NCBI GenBank assembly: GCA_951799405.1
Contig: OX637333.1
Coordinates: 28,168,785 to 28,232,784, forward strand
Length of the DNA: 64,000 bases
Source of the DNA: Agapetus fuscipes
Taxonomy: Eukaryota; Arthropoda; Insecta; Trichoptera; Glossosomatidae
Direction: 5' to 3'
In this document: piece by piece, positions 43,982 through 55,249 of the stretch
Numbering within the stretch: the first letter of the stretch is position 1
Layout: each line of letters starts with the position of its first letter
The notes under the pieces: generated by a model
The model's input: only the letters and a program-made list of their open reading frames with translations
Databases searched by the model: none
What the model was told of the DNA's origin: nothing
Translations under genes and position numbers: made by a program

Positions 43982-44853
43982 CTAAAAATGGGAAAAAAAA
44001 AAAAAAAGTTGGGAAATTTCCCCAAAAGTGGGGAATTTTTTTTTTCCCCAAAAGTCGGGAAAAACCTAACCTAACCTAACCTAACCTAAAAATGGGAAAA
44101 AAAAAAAAAAAGTTGGGAAATTTCCCCCTGCGCATTGTTCCCACTTATCCCCCTGCGCATGGTTCCCACTTTCAAATCTGGGAAAAAAAAAAAAAAGTTG
44201 GGAAATTTTTTTTTCCCCAAAAGTCGGGAAAAACCTAACCTAACCTAAAAATGGGGAAAAAAAAAAAAAGTTGGGAAAATTTCCCCAAAAGCGGGGAAAT
44301 TATTTTTTCCCCAAAAGTCGGGAAAAACCTAACCTAACCTAACCTAAAAATGGGAAAAAAAAAAAAAGTTGGGAAATTTCCCCAAAAGTGGGGAAATTAT
44401 TTTTTCCCCAAAAGTCGGGAAAAACCTAACCTAACCTAACCTAAAAATGGGAAAAAAAAAAAAAGTTGGGAAATTTCCCCAAAAGTGGGGAAATTTTTTT
44501 TTCCCCAAAAGTCGGGAAAAACCTAACCTAACCTAACCTAACCTAAAAATGGGAAAAAAAAAAAAAAAGTTGGGAAATTTCCCCCTGCGCATTGTTCCCA
44601 CTTATCCCCCTGCGCATGGTTCCCACTTTCAAATCTGGGAAAAAAAAAAAAAGTTGGGAAATTTTTTTTTCCCCAAAAGTCGGGAAAAACCTAACCTAAC
44701 CTAAAAATGGGGAAAAAAAAAAAAGTTGGGAAAATTTCCCCAAAAGTGGGGAAATTTTTTTTTCCCCAAAAGTCGGGAAAAACCTAACCTAACCTAAAAA
44801 TGGGGAAAAAAAAAAAGTTGGGAAAATTTTACTTAACTTTACCCACTTTACTT
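43982..44853. repeat. Satellite with interstitial CCTAA blocks
   Basis: About seven to eight units built of poly(A)/poly(T) tracts, AAGTTGGGAAATTTCCCC, CCCCAAAAGTCGGGAAAAA and 3-5 tandem CCTAA. Two units also hold CCCCTGCGCATGGTTCCCAC. CCTAA is the complement of the insect telomere unit TTAGG. It interrupts a TTTACGCC|AACTTGAAATGG site that is intact in the left arm. Confidence 0.9.
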
Positions 44854-45041
44854 AACTTGAAATGGATGTTATTCAGCTCCTGAGTGGCTTGACACTCATT
44901 TCTTATGAAGGCTGAGTAAGCCTTGCCGGTATTTTATTTTGGGTTTAAAATAAACACTGAAACGGGAAATAATTTCTGACAACTTCGGTGGGATTCTAAC
45001 TCGAGATCTCGGCATGGAATGCAATCTATAAAGAAGGATGT

Positions 45042-45184
45042 GTGTATGTATGTATGTATGTATGTATGTATGTATGTATGTATGTATGTATGTATGTATG
45101 TATGTATGTATGTATGTATGTATGTATGTATGTATGTATGTATGTATGTATGTATGTATGTATGTATGTATGTATGTATGTATG
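45042..45184. repeat. (TATG)n microsatellite
   Basis: About 36 uninterrupted tetranucleotide repeats. A second run lies at 43544-43620, and inverse (ACAT)n runs at 36597-36658 and 37227-37288. Open frames here (Met-Tyr-Val-Cys repeats) are artefacts. Confidence 0.95.
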
Positions 45185-46950
45185 TTCCCTATACTCATAA
45201 ACCGCTCATCCGATTTTGACGAAATTTTCAGGAAACATGTAACATATTTTTAGAATGAATCGTGTGAAGTTTGATGGTGATCAAATAAACAATGGTTCTC
45301 AATTCTCAATATTTCAGCAACGAGGTCGGTAAATTTTGAAACCACCCAATAGAAGAAGACCATTATATTCAACTACAATACATAATCTTAGTTGCAAATA
45401 TACATTTACATTAAAGATTCATATAAAATGCATGCTCACAAGTAGACACATGTAAGTTCACGCTTACAAATGCTGCATGTGTACCTACTCATAATTTAAA
45501 ATCCAAATCTAAAATGAACAACCCAGTAACTTTTACTTTACGCCAACTTGAAATGGGTGTTATTCAGCTCCTGAGTGGCTTGACACTTATTTCTTATGAA
45601 GGCTGAGTAAGCCTTGCCGGTATTTTATTTTGGGTTAGAAATAAACACTGAAACGAGAAATAATTTCTGACAACTTCAGTGGGATTCTAACTCGAGATCT
45701 CGGCATGGAATGCAGTTACTCTACCAACTAAGCTATAGACCGGACTTTTTACAAATATGGTGGATCGATATCGGTTTGGTTAGGGGTAAGCAACCTGCGG
45801 CTCACCAGCCACATGCGGCTCTTTGGGTGTGAAGTTACGGCTCTTTAGCTTCATACGCAAATATAAAAAAAACACAGAATTATACTTCTGATCGAAAAAA
45901 ACTAAATCGTTCTGAATCGATTAACGATCTCTCCGCTACTTGTACTCGCTTTTCACCCCCCACCCTCCCCCCAACTACAATATAAAAACCCAATCTTCAA
46001 TGAACATAAGCCCTGCAACTCTTGCCGACCTTCCCTGAAACAGGGGTGACATTGGCAAAGTGAACCATTTTTTACAGTATGGGTGGTCAGCCTCATACCA
46101 ACCTATAAGTCAAGGAAAAACTTTGAAATTTGTAAATTGTAATTTTTGGCTCTTCCGACTCAAAAGGTTGCCGACCCCTGGCCTAGACAAAAGTTCCAAA
46201 TTAAAAAATGTTATTCAAGTATTCCAAGTTGAATTTTAGAAATGTAAGAAAGCTTTTATATCCCGCACTTATAAAAAATACGATAAACAAAAGTTCGTAG
46301 GTCACAACTAGAAGACCATATTGAAATATATTATTATTATGAAAACCTTTTATTGAAACATACTTTTAATTAAAATATACATAATATAGTTGTTTTTTCA
46401 AAAAACGCATTTCTGTAAAATTATATACTCACCACAAATTTAAAGATCGTTTTTTTCTCGGCGGTTAAACGTCTTTCTTCTATGTGACAATGGTCCAAAG
46501 CAACCAAGATAAACAAAATGTTTGCCTTTTACCTAACCCGGCCGTGCGACTTACAATTTTGTTGTCAATAGAAAATGTTCCGTGTGCACTACCTAAAACT
46601 TTCACTTATTGAAATAATGGATAGAGCACATTTTAAATGTGGGGAAAAAATGTGAATTCACTTGGCCGGGATAAAGACAGGACAGGGAGTCAAAAATTCA
46701 ACATAAATTAAACACTTTCATGGAGATAGTTGAAAAAACACTTAAGTGCATCATATTGTATGAAGCATTTTCCCCAACTGCATACGTTTCACAGTGCGGT
46801 TACATTGAAAAATATTCCTGATTGTTTGGAATACATTTATTTCTTCACTTTGCTCAAAGAGTATAGTGAATTTTATAGATTAGTTCTTTAATTGTATGAT
46901 TACAAAATTTAATGTATTGTTTATATTCTTTTCTTTATATTCTTTTCTCG

Positions 46951-47455
46951 TTCCTTGACTTATAGGTTGTTATGCGGCTGACCACCCATCATATAAAAAT
47001 TGGTTCACTTTGCCAATGTCACCCCTGTTTCAGGGAAGGACGGCAAGAGTTGCAAGGCTTATGTTCATTTGAGATTGGGTTTTTATATTGTAGGTCCACA
47101 TGCGGCATGTGTTAGCGCGAAATTATACATATCTGCTTGTGGGAATGCATTTAGTATAAATCTTAAATGATATATATCTTTGCAGCTTAGATTAGATTAG
47201 ATTAGATTAGTATAGGTCAATATGCATCTGACCAACTATAAATAGAAAATGGTTCACTCTGCCAATGTCACCCCTGTTTCAGGGAAGGTCAGCAAAGAGT
47301 TGCAGGGTGTATGTTCATTTGAGATTTGGGTTTTTATGTTGTAGGTTCACACGCAGAATGTGCAAGTGTGAACTTATACGTGTCTGCTTGTGGGCAAGCA
47401 CTTAATGTGAATTCCAAATGTAACAATTATATCCATGCAACTTAGAATAGATTAG
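46951..47455 (+). repeat. Two consecutive family A copies
   Basis: 46951-47210 starts TTCCTTGACTTATAGGTTGT and ends GATTAGATTAGATTAGATTA; 47211-47455 follows (TATAGGTCAATATGCATCTG to GCAACTTAGAATAGATTAGA). The first is absent from the left arm, the second is shared. Confidence 0.9.
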
Positions 47456-47744
47456 ATGAGTGACGTTACATAGCCGATTTTTTTATCTTAAATATAAATG
47501 GAGCACCGCAATCGATTTTCCCTATGCTTGGCTCTGCTGCTTAACAGTTGTACCTAGACCTTTTTTTTTAGAAAACGTGAAGATTAACCTAGAGATAAAT
47601 TGTGTGAAGCTTGATTCCGATTAGCACACTTTTTTTTTTGATCCTGTTGTTTCCTCTTTTATCTGTAGAAAAAAATTGATACCACATGCCCAAATGGCGT
47701 AGTGAAACACGCCGGGTACTGCTAGTAATCTATATTTCAAAAAT

Positions 47745-47945
47745 ATGTTAACATTTAAGATTCATATTGCATGCATTCTCACAAGCAGATGCGTGTAAGT
47801 TAGCGCTTACACATGCCGCATGTGGACTTACAGCAAAAAAAAATATCTTTAATGAACTTAGGCCCTGCAACTCTTGCCGACCTTCCCTGAAACCGCGGTG
47901 ACACTGGCAAAGTGAACTATTTTTTACAGTATGTTTTACAGTAAC
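47745..47945 (-). repeat. Family A repeat
   Basis: GCATTCTCACAAGCAGATGC, TGCAACTCTTGCCGACCTTC, GTGACACTGGCAAAGTGAAC. Confidence 0.85.
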
Positions 47946-48560
47946 GTCACATGACTTTAAATCACAATGACAATATATCACATGACAAAACATTACAATA
48001 ACAAAACATCAAAGGAAAATACATATCACAATGCCAAAACATCACATCGCACGTTTAATAATAAAGATAAATAGCTCGAAAATTGGGAAAATCGAGATTT
48101 TGTAATAAAACGCAAGAACAATACGAGAAGAATAGGTAGAATGCGACAGCCGTTCAATTTGGACGAATATGACCGAGATAAAACATCGGCCGCCTTTTTC
48201 ATCCCATACAAGTTGTACTGGCTGTCTGAACTTCAAACGTGATTTCCCAACATTCATGTTTTTTATGTTATTGCTCTTTATTATTAAACGTGCGACATAC
48301 CTAAATTAACGTTCTTTTTATTATTATAGGTAAGCCTTACGCCAACCACCTCACAATAGCCAAAATAAATATTTGTGTTGTTTGGGATGTTTTGTCATGT
48401 GATGTTTATTCATATTGTGCAGTTTTCTGTCTTACGTATGTGATTTTGTTTCATGTGATGTACTGTCGTACTGTCATTGTGATGTTTTATCATGTGTTGT
48501 TCTGTCATGTGATGTAAAGTCATGTGACGTTATTTCATGTGTTGCTTTGTCACTTTGCAG
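47945..48560. mobile_element. Element N palindrome, degenerate
   Basis: Left arm of CATCACATGACAAAACATT-type units, right arm of TGTTTTGTCATGTGATGTTT-type units. Related to 31515-32262. It is interrupted by the 247-bp MITE below. Confidence 0.65.
48048..48294. mobile_element. MITE Q, 247 bp, TSD ACAT
   Basis: Ends CGCACGTTTAATAATAAAGA and ...CTTTATTATTAAACGTGCG are inverted. ACAT flanks both sides (48044-48047, 48295-48298). The inside includes GCGACAGCCGTTCAATTTGG. The second copy, 52214-52460, has the same length. The 61- and 71-codon frames are not treated as genes. Confidence 0.95.
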
Positions 48561-49005
48561 TTCTACACCGTCACCGTAAATATGTTTGGCAAATCTTACA
48601 TAATGCAAAATAAAAACAATACATATCCCATTTATAAAAACAAAACCGAATAAATTACGCCAACTAGGCAAAGCCATCTTCTACATAAAGAAGAATATTT
48701 TTTAAAGAGATTTCACGTCGCATTAGCTGTGAAAGAAAGAAAACAACTGAACAATATGGAACGGCAGTTTGTTCTGCATAGAAAAACAAATGGCAGAACT
48801 AATAGAAAATTCAATACAAATGGGATGAATTAAAAGACAATAAGAAATTTTATGTACATCTTCAATCGTCTATTCAAATTATGGGTAACAAAAAGGTTTG
48901 TTTTTAGATATAACAGATATGAAATTATATCTTACAACCTTCGAAGAAATTACAATTGCTCTACTTGGTTGGGGCAGGGAAAACCATTTCATTTTTAATC
49001 TAATC

Positions 49006-49243
49006 TCTAATCTAAGTTGCAAAATATATCTAACATTAAATATTCACATTATATGCGCTTTCACAAACAGACACGCACAAGTTTGCGCTTAAAAACATGC
49101 CGCATGTGGTCCTACAATATAAAAACCCGAATCTCACATGGAAATACACCCTGCAACTCTTGCCAACCTTCCCTGAAACAGGGGTGAAATTGTCAAAGTG
49201 AACCATTTTTTACAGCATTGGTGGTCAGCCTCATGCCAACCTA
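49006..49243 (-). repeat. Family A repeat, near full length
   Basis: CTAATCTCTAATCTAAGTTG tail to TCATGCCAACCTATC head. 48561-49005 has nothing recognised. Confidence 0.85.
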
Positions 49244-49259
49244 TCAAACTCAAACCTCA

Positions 49260-49480
49260 TTTTAAACCGAAGATAAAATACCGGCCAGTTTTACTCGGCC
49301 TTCACGAAAAATGAGTACCAGCCCCTTTGGAAGCTGGAAACCCCCACTTCAACTGAAGTGGTTGACGTAAGGCCGGCCCCCTTACCTGTAAAAATAAATC
49401 AATTCCGCTCGCCCCATGCGAAACCTTTCGAGCATAACGCGGCAAAAAGTTACACTATATGTGTAGCTTAATTGCGTCGC
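49260..49480 (+). mobile_element. SINE family C body
   Basis: AAATACCGGCCAGTTTTACT, CTTCAACTGAAGTGGTTGAC, TTACACTATATGTGTAGCTT. The tRNA head is missing. 49481-49850 has nothing recognised. Confidence 0.8.
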
Positions 49481-49880
49481 TAAATGGGTCGTTTTATTTA
49501 AACGACTTTTATAAATTTAATGATAGCCTTTAATTAACGACAGTTTATTAACATAGAAAATATATAGATCGACATTAAAAACATGGCAGTGACATTTATT
49601 TTAATTAGAATATTGGCAATCCATAAGCATTAACTTTCGTCGTCGAAAAATCGATTTGCAACTTTCACCGGCGTCCATCTTTCTTTATTAAAATCGACAT
49701 CGTTCAACGTCAGGTTTTAAACAAACAAAAAAGTGACAGCAAAGATGGATGATTCGCATCGAGTTTAAATAAAAATATCTCGATTACTTATACGAAAATG
49801 TAAAAAACTACAATGCTCATGCGTTTTCTTAGTTCTCTGACTTTTAAATACGGCTGAGGCTGACCACCTATGATTTATAA

Positions 49881-50125
49881 CAGGGGTTCCCATACTTTTT
49901 CTTGAGGAGGTCGACTTAGCGAAAATTTATGAATAGGAGATCGACATTTTAACTGTTTAGCCCAACAAATATATAACTCATAATTCATAATGTATAAATA
50001 TTTTTTAAGAAAAAAATTCAAGAGTGCAAAATGTCAAATCAGTTTTAAGGTCGATCACTGAAATTTTAGCTATCCTCGGCGATCGACCTTAAAACCTCCC
50101 GAGATCGACCGCATGGGCACCTCTG
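49881..50125. mobile_element. hAT-type MITE, 245 bp, 8-bp TSD
   Basis: Ends CAGGGGTTCCCATAC and ATGGGCACCTCTG, flanked by exact ATTTATAA (49873-49880 and 50126-50133). Inside are GAGGTCGACTTAGCG and inverted GATCGACCTTAAAACCTCC. Inserted next to a family A head (GAGGCTGACCACCTATG). Confidence 0.93.
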
Positions 50126-50167
50126 ATTTATAACATAGGGGGAAAAGATACATCGACAATTAAAGAG

Positions 50168-50585
50168 TCATGTGTAATGCAAGTTCACAGGCAAACACGT
50201 ATAAGATCGCGCTTAAGTATACTTACAAAATAAGATCCACACCTCAAATCAACTGAACCCTACAAATCTTGCCGGCTTACCTGAAATAGGGGTGATATTG
50301 GTAAAAGTAAACCTATTTTTACAGTACGGGTGGTCAGCTTTACACCAACTTCCTTCCTTTCTTTTTTTTATTTTGATGATTCATTTGGTGTGCGCTGTTA
50401 TCGAGTGCAATGACACCTCAAGAGCTCTTTATTGCCCTACCGAATGTTTTTCTTACATATTTTTCCTCTCGTAGAAAACAGGGAAACAAATGTGCATTTA
50501 TCTGAGAGACCTATTCAGTTTTACCCACAGATCGTTTAACCTTTTTAAGGTATCGATATGTTTGCAACTTAGATTATAGACTATA
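50168..50585. repeat. Family A copy with B and F scraps
   Basis: Antisense family A 50168-50352; SINE B 3' scrap 50385-50430 (ATTTGGTGTGCGCTGTTATC); MITE F end 50462-50572 (CTCTCGTAGAAAACAGGG, CTTTTTAAGGTATCGAT); family A tail GTTTGCAACTTAGATTATAG. Confidence 0.75.
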
Positions 50586-50859
50586 CAAGCGACTTCCAAT
50601 CCGGCACCTGATCGTTTAAAAAGACGCTTACAGGAAAAAACTAATAAATAGCAGACAATGTTGTAAGTGCGTCACGGATGGTGTGAATACAATTATCAAC
50701 ATATTGCGTCGGTTCAAATTACAAATCGATATGAAAAATTGTACGCACGTAAATGTGGACGTAACTTATTATGTATCGTGATCTTGAATTTCGTATGAAA
50801 TTTCATCCTTATGTTTTTTTTATTTGACCTAAATACTGACAGTCGCTAACTAAACTAAA

Positions 50860-50900
50860 TACGAATGGCGTAGTGAAACTCGCCGGGTACTGCTAGTTTA
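50860..50900 (-). repeat. Terminus of the inverted-duplication element
   Basis: AATGGCGTAGTGAAACTCGC followed by CGGGTACTGCTAGTTT matches the outer end of both arms (47692-47726), showing that the element family exists elsewhere. Confidence 0.8.
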
Positions 50901-50957
50901 TATATATAAAATCAAACAGATGTATGTACTTATGTACGTTTGTCCTATATGGACTCC

Positions 50958-51170
50958 TAAACAACCCATACCTAATGTAAACAAATGTTCATTTTCCCAA
51001 TGCCACCCCCATTTTAGGGAAGGTCCGCTAAAGTTGCAGGGCTCATGTTCATTTGAGGTTTGGTTTTTACAGTACACATGCAGCATTTGTAAGCGCGAAC
51101 TTACACGTATCTGTCGGCATTTATCTAACGAGAATTTTAAATGTTCATATATCTCTGTAACTTAGATTAT
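50958..51170 (+). repeat. Family A repeat
   Basis: AACCCATACCTAATGTAAAC, CACCCCCATTTTAGGGAAGG, CTCTGTAACTTAGATTATAG. 51171-52100 has nothing recognised. Confidence 0.75.
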
Positions 51171-52107
51171 AGAAAAATCATCCTCATCATTGCTAATAAG
51201 GAAATTTCTTTTGAAAAACTTGTTTGTAAAAGTTCTTATGTACACATATATGGCAGTAGATAGATATATATATAACCAGAGGCGGCTCGTCAATAAAACT
51301 GTTGGCAGTTCATAATTTCTGCAATTATAGTTTTTCTTTTATTTTCCAATTTGCTTTGAATGGAAATTGTAAGAAATGCGTACATATATAATGTTTTATT
51401 AAGCTATACACGAGTACGTACCTACACCCGTTTTTCTGCATAACGAATATATGTATTTAAGCGCGTACTTACAGTTATTTAAAATGGAAATCCATCCGCA
51501 CAAACAGCACAAAATAAATTATTCCGGATAAAATTAATCTGTTCTCATGCACTTTATCATTGAAATTTTTGATTGATTCTCTATAACCAACATCAAGCCA
51601 TTGTGGAAGATCTGTTTGGCCTCATTAATTTAAAGGCATTACATGCTCAATGTGAGTTTACGAAAGTGCATGATGTTTAACTTCCTCAGTAAGGTGAGCG
51701 AGATCCATGACACATCTTCGCCCCACGATTTTTCACCACAAATTAGACGACACGGAAAGAAAAAAACCATTCACAACCACACAGCCATGATGCTTAAATA
51801 CCCTAATCACTGTTTTAGATTTAGCTTTACATTGTTAAACAATTTTTATTAAGTCCACGTCTGCTTTATTATTGAAATTCATAGTCAGAAAATTAATTAA
51901 CAACAATCTTGTAATGAATTCACGATGATTTTTAAAATAATGTAAAAAATATTCCCGCAAAATCAAAGGCCAACCGATGACTGTACACATCTCTACGTCA
52001 ACTAACAACTGAACGGATGTAAGTCATCCAGAGTCCAGTTTGGCAATTATTATTTATAATCAACATTGTACTTAGCAATGTTTTCTTTAAAATGCTAAGG
52101 AGAGTAA

Positions 52108-52537
52108 GACCTTCCGCACACTAGACGACAGGCGACAGCGACAGCTCGCCGAGTCGCGGCGACAGGCTGCGGCCGACAGTTTTCAAATATTTTGTTCAAA
52201 GCTCCGCACACTTCGCACGCTTAATAATAAAGAGAAATAACTCGAAAATTGGGAAAATCGAGATTTTGTAATAAAACGCAAGAACAATGCGAGAAGAATA
52301 GGTAGAATGCGACAGCCGTTCAATTTGGACGAATATGACCGAGATAAAACATCGGCCGCCTTTTTCATCCCATACAAGTTGTACTGGTTGTCTGAACTTC
52401 AAACGTGATTTACCAACATTGTTGTTTTTTGAGTTATTGCTCTTTATTATTAAACGTGCGACTTGTCGCCGAGTCGCGCCGATCACCGATTCGCGCCGAC
52501 ATGTCGCTGTCGCCTGTCGTCTAATGTGCGGAGGGTC
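52108..52537. mobile_element. PIF/Harbinger-like MITE with MITE Q inside
   Basis: Ends GACCTTCCGCACACTAGACG and ...GTCTAATGTGCGGAGGGTC, with inner GACAGGCGACAGCGACA arms. TAA flanks both sides (52105-52107, 52538-52540). Removing the 247-bp insert and its duplication leaves a ~179-bp element. Confidence 0.88.
52214..52460. mobile_element. MITE Q, 247 bp, TSD ACTT
   Basis: Same ends and length as 48048-48294, flanked by ACTT at 52210-52213 and 52461-52464. Differs from the other copy at only a few positions, implying recent activity. Confidence 0.95.
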
Positions 52538-53127
52538 TAACTTATGATGGTTTCATTGTTCATTGTTCATATAATGTCAACACACGTCGACTATTTCATA
52601 ATATTTGGGTGTTGCACGTAGCAAGGCGTTTGCCATCTTTGTCTACCGCGTTACAGAAGCTATGATTGATCTGCTTTCTCCCTCACAGCCACGGATTCGA
52701 CAGTTTTTCATAATATGTATGGAAGTATTTCAAGGTCTCTGTGCATTGAGCGATATGCACGACATGTATAATAATTATACCATAATATTATGTATGGAGG
52801 CGGTTCTTTGCGCTTATCAGGCGTTTCGTATAATTATTATTGATTTTTTACTTCAGCGATCTTTTAACATATCTTCCACACGATATATTTTTGTTAAAAG
52901 TGTATACATTTTTTTGCTAAAATTATTACAAAATCTAGGCAGCTCACTGCACGGATGCACGTTAATAGTAACCGCCTCTGTATATAACACACCAGGCATA
53001 CCTGTTTGCAGTTTTTAATAATAATATAGCGAATGAAGAATTTGGCAATAGAAAGTTATTTATTTATACAATAAGGAATCTGCCTAACAGGATTTAACAC
53101 TCAGCTGACTAGAATTCTTTTTCAATA
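52538..53127. other. Interval with an unsupported 137-codon frame
   Basis: A plus-strand frame at 52605-53018 begins at a non-ATG codon, is hydrophobic and rich in Ile/Phe as expected of AT-rich DNA, and matches no family known to me. It is not called a gene, but a transcript or homology hit would change that. Confidence 0.3.
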
Positions 53128-53342
53128 TATTTGTGAAGAGGAATGCAATTCACCAACCTATTGTGCCTGGCCAGAAACAGGTATCAGCATCATAAATTAA
53201 TGAAATACTAATTCACTATTTCGATACCTTAAAAGTAAAATTCGGTAAGTGACAAATTTAGCTAACATGGGTTTCTTAGATTTTTTTAAAAATAAATTTG
53301 TGAAGAGGAATGCAATGCACAAACCTATTTTGCCTGGCCAGT
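53128..53342 (+). repeat. Two family D copies
   Basis: TTGTGAAGAGGAATGCAATT at 53139 and TTGTGAAGAGGAATGCAATG at 53297, each followed by CCTATT.TGCCTGGCCAG. Confidence 0.8.
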
Positions 53343-53499
53343 TGTCTTCATGCGAAAGCAGAAGCTTGTGTGCATGCTACGACATCTGAACCAGGATCAA
53401 TGTTATGGTCAAAGGGCCCAGCCGTGGCTCGAACCAACGTTATCTGAACCAAACACGCTAGCTGAACAAGCGTCTTGACCGCCGTCGCTATAGCACCGA

Positions 53500-53712
53500 C
53501 TATATATAGATAAATGCACATTTTTCTTATTTTCTAGGAAGAAAACACTGAAAAAGTGTGAAAATTCTGTAGTTAACAACTTTTTCATGGGCACTTCCGT
53601 ACAATTAATGCACTTACTTTGAGAAGTTACACCCAATAAAAATATGTTTTATCGACGATTTCTCAAATCAGTGAATCAGCACTTATTCAGTTGTACCTTT
53701 AAGGTGACGATT
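53500..53712. repeat. MITE F, near full length
   Basis: AGATAAATGCACATTTTTCT, CACTTACTTTGAGAAGTTAC, CGATTTCTCAAATCAGTGAA, CAGTTGTACCTTTAAGGTG. Confidence 0.8.
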
Positions 53713-53937
53713 TAGATAAAAATCACAAGTTTGTGATAAACAATACGATTTTTAGATACATTAAAACTCAATGGAAATATACATATAAATCAATATATGT
53801 AATTTGTACATTATCTGTATTTGTAAAGATACCTCAAGGTCGTAGAAAATTGAATTTAAAATGGCGTCTTCAAATAAATTAAATAAATAAAAATAATGTA
53901 TAAACTTACTTAGTGGCATATTTCTTGTCTATTACCT

Positions 53938-54385
53938 ACATTATACAAAAAATAGTTCACTCTGCCAATGTCACCACTATTTCAGGAAGGGTCGGCAAAA
54001 CTTACAAGTGTCTGTTTGTGGGCATGCATTTAATATTAATTTGAAATGTTAATATATCTTTTCAACTTAGATTATGGATTATACATCTCAAGACCCCTCT
54101 ACGAGCTTACACGTCGCTGTAGAAAGCGCCAATTCCCAAGCAAAACCCAATAGCTATAAGGCTGAATAAACCAGTTTTCACAGAACTGAGCGTATTTGAA
54201 AAATGTAATATTTTTCCTGCTCCACCGTGAATCGAACCCTCAACCTTCCAATCACAATTCCGATGTGTTGACCACTAGATTAAGACCTGTCTTTCTTCTT
54301 CTCTTCTTATACAGCCATCTCCATCCACTGCTGGACATTGGCCTCCCCCATATCTCTCCATCCACTTTGTTTTGACCTGTCTTTA
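53938..54385. repeat. Family A, degenerate SINE B and LINE scrap
   Basis: Family A 53938-54075; diverged antisense B 54085-54288 (TCTACGAGCTTACACGTCGC ... TTAAGACCTGTC); CATCCACTGCTGGACATTGG then CCTCCCCCATATCTC (54315-54355), a motif common in insect LINEs. Confidence 0.7.
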
Positions 54386-54403
54386 GGTGCTATCTATCTA
54401 TCT

Positions 54404-54641
54404 ATAATCTAAGTTGCAAGCATATATTCATTTAAAGCTCTCAGATGTATGCCCACAAACAAACACGTGTAGTTCGCGCTTACAAATGCTGATTGTGTAC
54501 TTACAAATAAAATCCAAACTCAAATGAACATAAGCCCTGCAACTCCTGCCGACATTCCCTGAAACAGGGGTGACATTGGCAAAGTGAACCATTTTTTACA
54601 GTATGGGTGGTCAGCCTCATACCAACCTATAAGTCAAGGAA
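54404..54641 (-). repeat. Family A repeat, full length
   Basis: TATCTATCTATAATCTAAGT tail to CCAACCTATAAGTCAAGGAA head. Intact ends make it a useful reference copy. Confidence 0.9.
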
Positions 54642-55249
54642 TACGAGTAATAAATGACATTTAAGTTTACAAAAAAAAAACAACAAAACCTTAAAAATAA
54701 ATCTATACAAAAAAAGTCAAAAATTTCTTATGCAAAAAATGTAGCAAACTAATAAACCAACATTACAAATCAGCATTGCAGATTTATTATTATAAAAAAT
54801 TAAGATGGCAGATAGGTTAGTTTATTTTTACGTAAAAAATAAACAATTGCTTTTGACATTGGCCCATTGAACAATACTAACATTTAATTAGTCACAAAAA
54901 AAGGCATGACGAATAGCCGGAGGAGAAAAAAGGCACGGAAATTCTTTTTTGGGTGAAATTATCCGAGAAATTGACAAATCAATCATTGAAATTGATTTGC
55001 TCGGTTGGCTACGCTGATTTGACAATGACAATGGCGACTGCAACCAGCCATAGACAACCAGCGGATTATTTTAATTTTCTACCTGTGTACCAAAATGACA
55101 AAATATTTGCTTGCCTTTTCCAAAGCCACAAGTCTGCAAGTCGTCACAATTTTTTTATGGAATTTGTGCCGAGTCAATTGTGTGAAAATGAGAAAAACGC
55201 ATATAAATTGAGAAAATTGCAGTCGGCGCTATGGCCGCGAGATTAAAGT

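Larger units (their letters stand above)
43517..47726 (-). mobile_element. Right arm of large inverted duplication
   Basis: Reverse complement of the left arm: CTATAAAGAAGGATGTGTGT at the start, GCCGGGTACTGCTAGT at the end. Differences from the left arm: a satellite insertion (43982-44853), an additional family A copy (46951-47210), a deletion of about 165 bp near 45975, and small indels. Confidence 0.9.

Noticed and set aside
44896..45253. Open frames of Tyr/Met/Cys/Val and His/Thr/Tyr/Ile repeats
   Set aside because: Caused by the (TATG)n microsatellite; no other coding sign.
52605..53018. 137-codon gene
   Set aside because: Non-ATG start, low-complexity hydrophobic content in AT-rich DNA, no recognised motif and no splice or neighbour support.
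54953..55246. 97-codon plus-strand gene
   Set aside because: No upstream support, no recognised domain; kept only as an unproven frame.
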